Source: Promerops cafer (taxonomy: Eukaryota > Chordata > Aves > Passeriformes > Nectariniidae). From it: a DNA stretch of 64,000 nucleotides. Of the stretch, positions 61,831 through 64,000 are shown piece after piece. Each line of letters begins with the position of its first letter. Position 1 is the stretch's first letter. The DNA is taken from NCBI GenBank assembly GCA_013398275.1, contig VZSE01008781.1:10001-74000 (forward strand), in the 5' to 3' direction. The translations under genes were made by a program, and so were the position numbers. A model generated the notes under the pieces. It had not been told where the DNA came from. It did no database searches and worked only from the letters and a program-made list of their open reading frames with translations.

Positions 61831-63693
61831 ATGCAATATTTGACTTGGCTTTGGGAGCTATTTCTCTGAAAATATTTAAGGCTCTTATGAGTAACGTGGT
61901 GTTTAGCTTACTGCTAATGTAGCAGCTGAAGAAAAATGCATTTTGCTTTCTAACTTGCTTATTAGTTGATGGAAACTATAACCACAAACAGTACAACTCC
62001 ATTTAACCACTGTATTAAACATTAAATCTGAAACTGTCATTACCAATTATTTTCAATAGGGCATAATAGTTTGAGGGTTAAGTAATATGGACGAGGAGCC
62101 AATGGATCAGTCTAATCAAATGAAAGTATTCCTAATGGGACAGTGCTGTATGGAAAGGTGCAGTGATGCTGAACCTTGGTTTCTAACACTGGGATGATTT
62201 GATGTCAAGCATTTTCCTTCTTTTTGTTCATTCATGGCTAACTTACTCTAATGCTGTTGATGAGAAAAGTGATTCGGGGAGGCAGAGAGACCAAAAGCCT
62301 GTAAACTTCTAGATTTAGCATGTATATATTCTGACAGAGCTGAAGGCCATCATATCCCCCCTTTCATTCTGCAAAATGATTGAGCAAGGTTAGAATTTCT
62401 CTACCTAAAGAGACATAATCAGATTGAAACAAATGCTGTGGTGCCTGTACTTAAGAGGAAAAGGCTGAATGCCCTCTTCGAAGGTTGTAGATAAAAAGAT
62501 GCTATTAATAGTTAGAGGTGCTCCTTTACAACAATTTATATTGACAAATATTTGTGAAAAGAAACTTAAATGTTTAATAAAATCCTACCCAGACTAGAAT
62601 AATCCAGTGCTGATGGTCAGACACAGCAGGCTGTGTTTTTATGGCCAGGTTAGCAGTCTGCTAGGGAAGGTTTTCAAGTGTTCTGTATCTACAAGTGTAA
62701 GTAAAACCATTTAGTGTCCAACTCCACCCATGGCAGCAGGAGGCCATGCAGAGACCTGCATTCTGCTGCAAACCTTGCTCTGGACCTGCCCCTGTGTCCT
62801 CCAAAAGCTCCCTGGCATGAGCTGAATGCTCTTCCAATTCAGACAGAAATTACCTTACATCTTGGTCCTGCCCCGGCTTTGCCTGTGGGCTGTTGGACCC
62901 TGGACACGTGGGTGCCTTGGTCATTCCCTGAGAGCCAGGGGATGGGCAGGGAGCGCCCTGCTGGGCTGGCTGGAGCAACCAGAGCCTGCTGGTGATTGTC
63001 TGGAGCTCTGCATGCAGCAAATGTCTGTGAAACACGTTAGATTCCCATCTACCTCTCCTAGTGAAACCAGGTTTTGTCAGAAGATTCCTGACCAAGGCCA
63101 GCCTTATTGTTCTCATGGTTCAGCTGAGGTCAGTAATGTATGTAATCTGTACCAGGGTGGGGATGCATCTGGCAAGTAATGGCAATACCCCAGCCTGTGA
63201 AGACTTCCCTCTGAATGACAGTACTATAATTAAATCTCCAAATTCAGGACTCTGAGCCAGAATTGAAGTTTGGGAACTTCACAGAGGTAGGGGCCAGCTG
63301 TGAAGCTCATCTGGGGATGTGGATTGCAATTTCCCAAAGCCCTGGGGCGGTTTGGTTCTGGGGGAAGATGCTCAGGAGCTGCATAAAGAGATTGAGCAAA
63401 GATAGCGAGTTCTCTTTCACAGCACTAGTCTGAGTAAACAGGTTTGCAATAATCAGCTGTTGACAGATGGCAGCAAAACACCTGTGAGTGACTAAACTTT
63501 CCAGCCACTTAGTCAGAGCTCCAGGAAAACTTGGTGCTGATTCTCAGAAATCAGAAGCATACCTTCTAATACATTCTGTATCTCTTGCAACTTTCTTCTT
63601 TAGCCACAATAAAATGCCTATGGATGAAGCTCATGGAAGTTCATCAAATTCATTTGGCACTGGTTTATGCGTACTTTTAAAATGTGTCAGATG
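61831..63693. other. Noncoding stretch, possible element near 62.05 kb
   Basis: Unique DNA. The part at about 62030-62210 (ATTACCAATTATTTTCAATA, GTCTAATCAAATGAAAG) is repeat-free and element-like. A GC-richer patch at 62.7-63.0 kb has overlapping frames without domains. Confidence 0.5.
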
Positions 63694-63733
63694 TAACACT
63701 AATCCTGGTGCAACCGCACTGTAATTAGTGTTT
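63694..63733. repeat. Two-stem hairpin
   Basis: AACACTAAT (63695-63703) and ATTAGTGTT (63724-63732) are exact reverse complements. Between them GGTGC and GCACT can pair with one G-T wobble around a 4-base loop, leaving a symmetrical 3/3 internal loop. The surrounding block (about 63600-63850) is unique and element-like. Confidence 0.7.
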
Positions 63734-64000
63734 GGCTCACCCCACTTTAGTAAATGCACCTGACTCAGCTATTTTACAGTTAGATATCATTATGCTTTGA
63801 AGCTCTATTTACCATCTGCAGCTGAAATATTTACCTAAAAGTATCCCATAGACAATAAGGCATTGGCCCCATTGTGTTGCTTGTGCTTTGTTTATGTAAT
63901 GACCCAGATGCATGCACAAAAGACGACCATTTACTTACAAGTGTTAGACCCTCACACATTGTATGATATTTGTCTTGACTTTCTGAAGGGATGGTTTCAC
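63734..64000. other. Noncoding stretch to window end
   Basis: AT-rich unique DNA. No gene or repeat recognised. Confidence 0.6.

Noticed and set aside
1..64000. Search by eye for endogenous retrovirus LTRs, tRNA genes, known microRNAs, telomere repeats and CRISPR-like arrays
   Set aside because: Nothing convincing was seen. Decayed or unfamiliar copies could be missed without a computed search.

Overview
This window looks like noncoding DNA from a vertebrate macrochromosome, most likely a bird. The base composition is moderately AT-rich with strong CpG depletion. Interspersed repeats are sparse. The ones I recognise are CR1 LINE pieces of several ages, including a 3' end of the bird-type family at 34490-34578, and worn amniote MIR-type SINEs. 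I saw no long endogenous retrovirus, no satellite array, no Alu- or L1-like repeats, and no bacterial or organelle features. The bird assignment rests on the CR1 spectrum and the low repeat load. I cannot name the species.

I found no protein-coding gene I would defend. The open frames are short (none above 170 codons), many begin at non-ATG codons, they overlap each other in several frames, and none shows a recognisable domain. Two of the longer ones are read through a CR1 or a MIR copy. The window is therefore best read as a gene desert or a very large intron. I found no tRNA, rRNA or familiar microRNA, but I looked by eye only.

Layout: 1-14.7 kb is AT-rich, with homopolymer runs, two hairpins (3371-3412 and 12599-12625) and blocks that read like conserved noncoding elements (about 7.1-7.5 and 8.0-8.4 kb). 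14.7-24.8 kb holds most of the recognised repeats: CR1 at 14.76, 15.9, 17.2 and 22.4 kb and MIR at 19.8 and 24.7 kb. It also has a TAATTA palindrome at 18.65 kb and a nested inverted repeat at 21.6 kb. 24.8-34.4 kb is mostly featureless AT-rich DNA with one 12-bp minisatellite and an element-like block near 31.7-32.0 kb. At 34.5-34.9 kb a CR1 3' end abuts the sharpest CpG cluster in the window; weaker clusters lie at 37.2 and 58.7 kb. 35-64 kb is mixed-composition unique DNA with two more MIR copies (44.9 and 52.4 kb) and worn repeat-like motifs at 35.3 and 53.4 kb. It also has a 56-bp sequence present twice 1.9 kb apart (48.8 and 50.7 kb), a CTG run and a two-stem hairpin at 63.7 kb.

Nothing here amounts to a new multi-gene system. 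The observations most worth checking are the CpG cluster with its overlapping open frame, the nested inverted repeat, the 56-bp dispersed duplication, two exon-shaped segments with good splice sites, and the blocks that look like regulatory elements.
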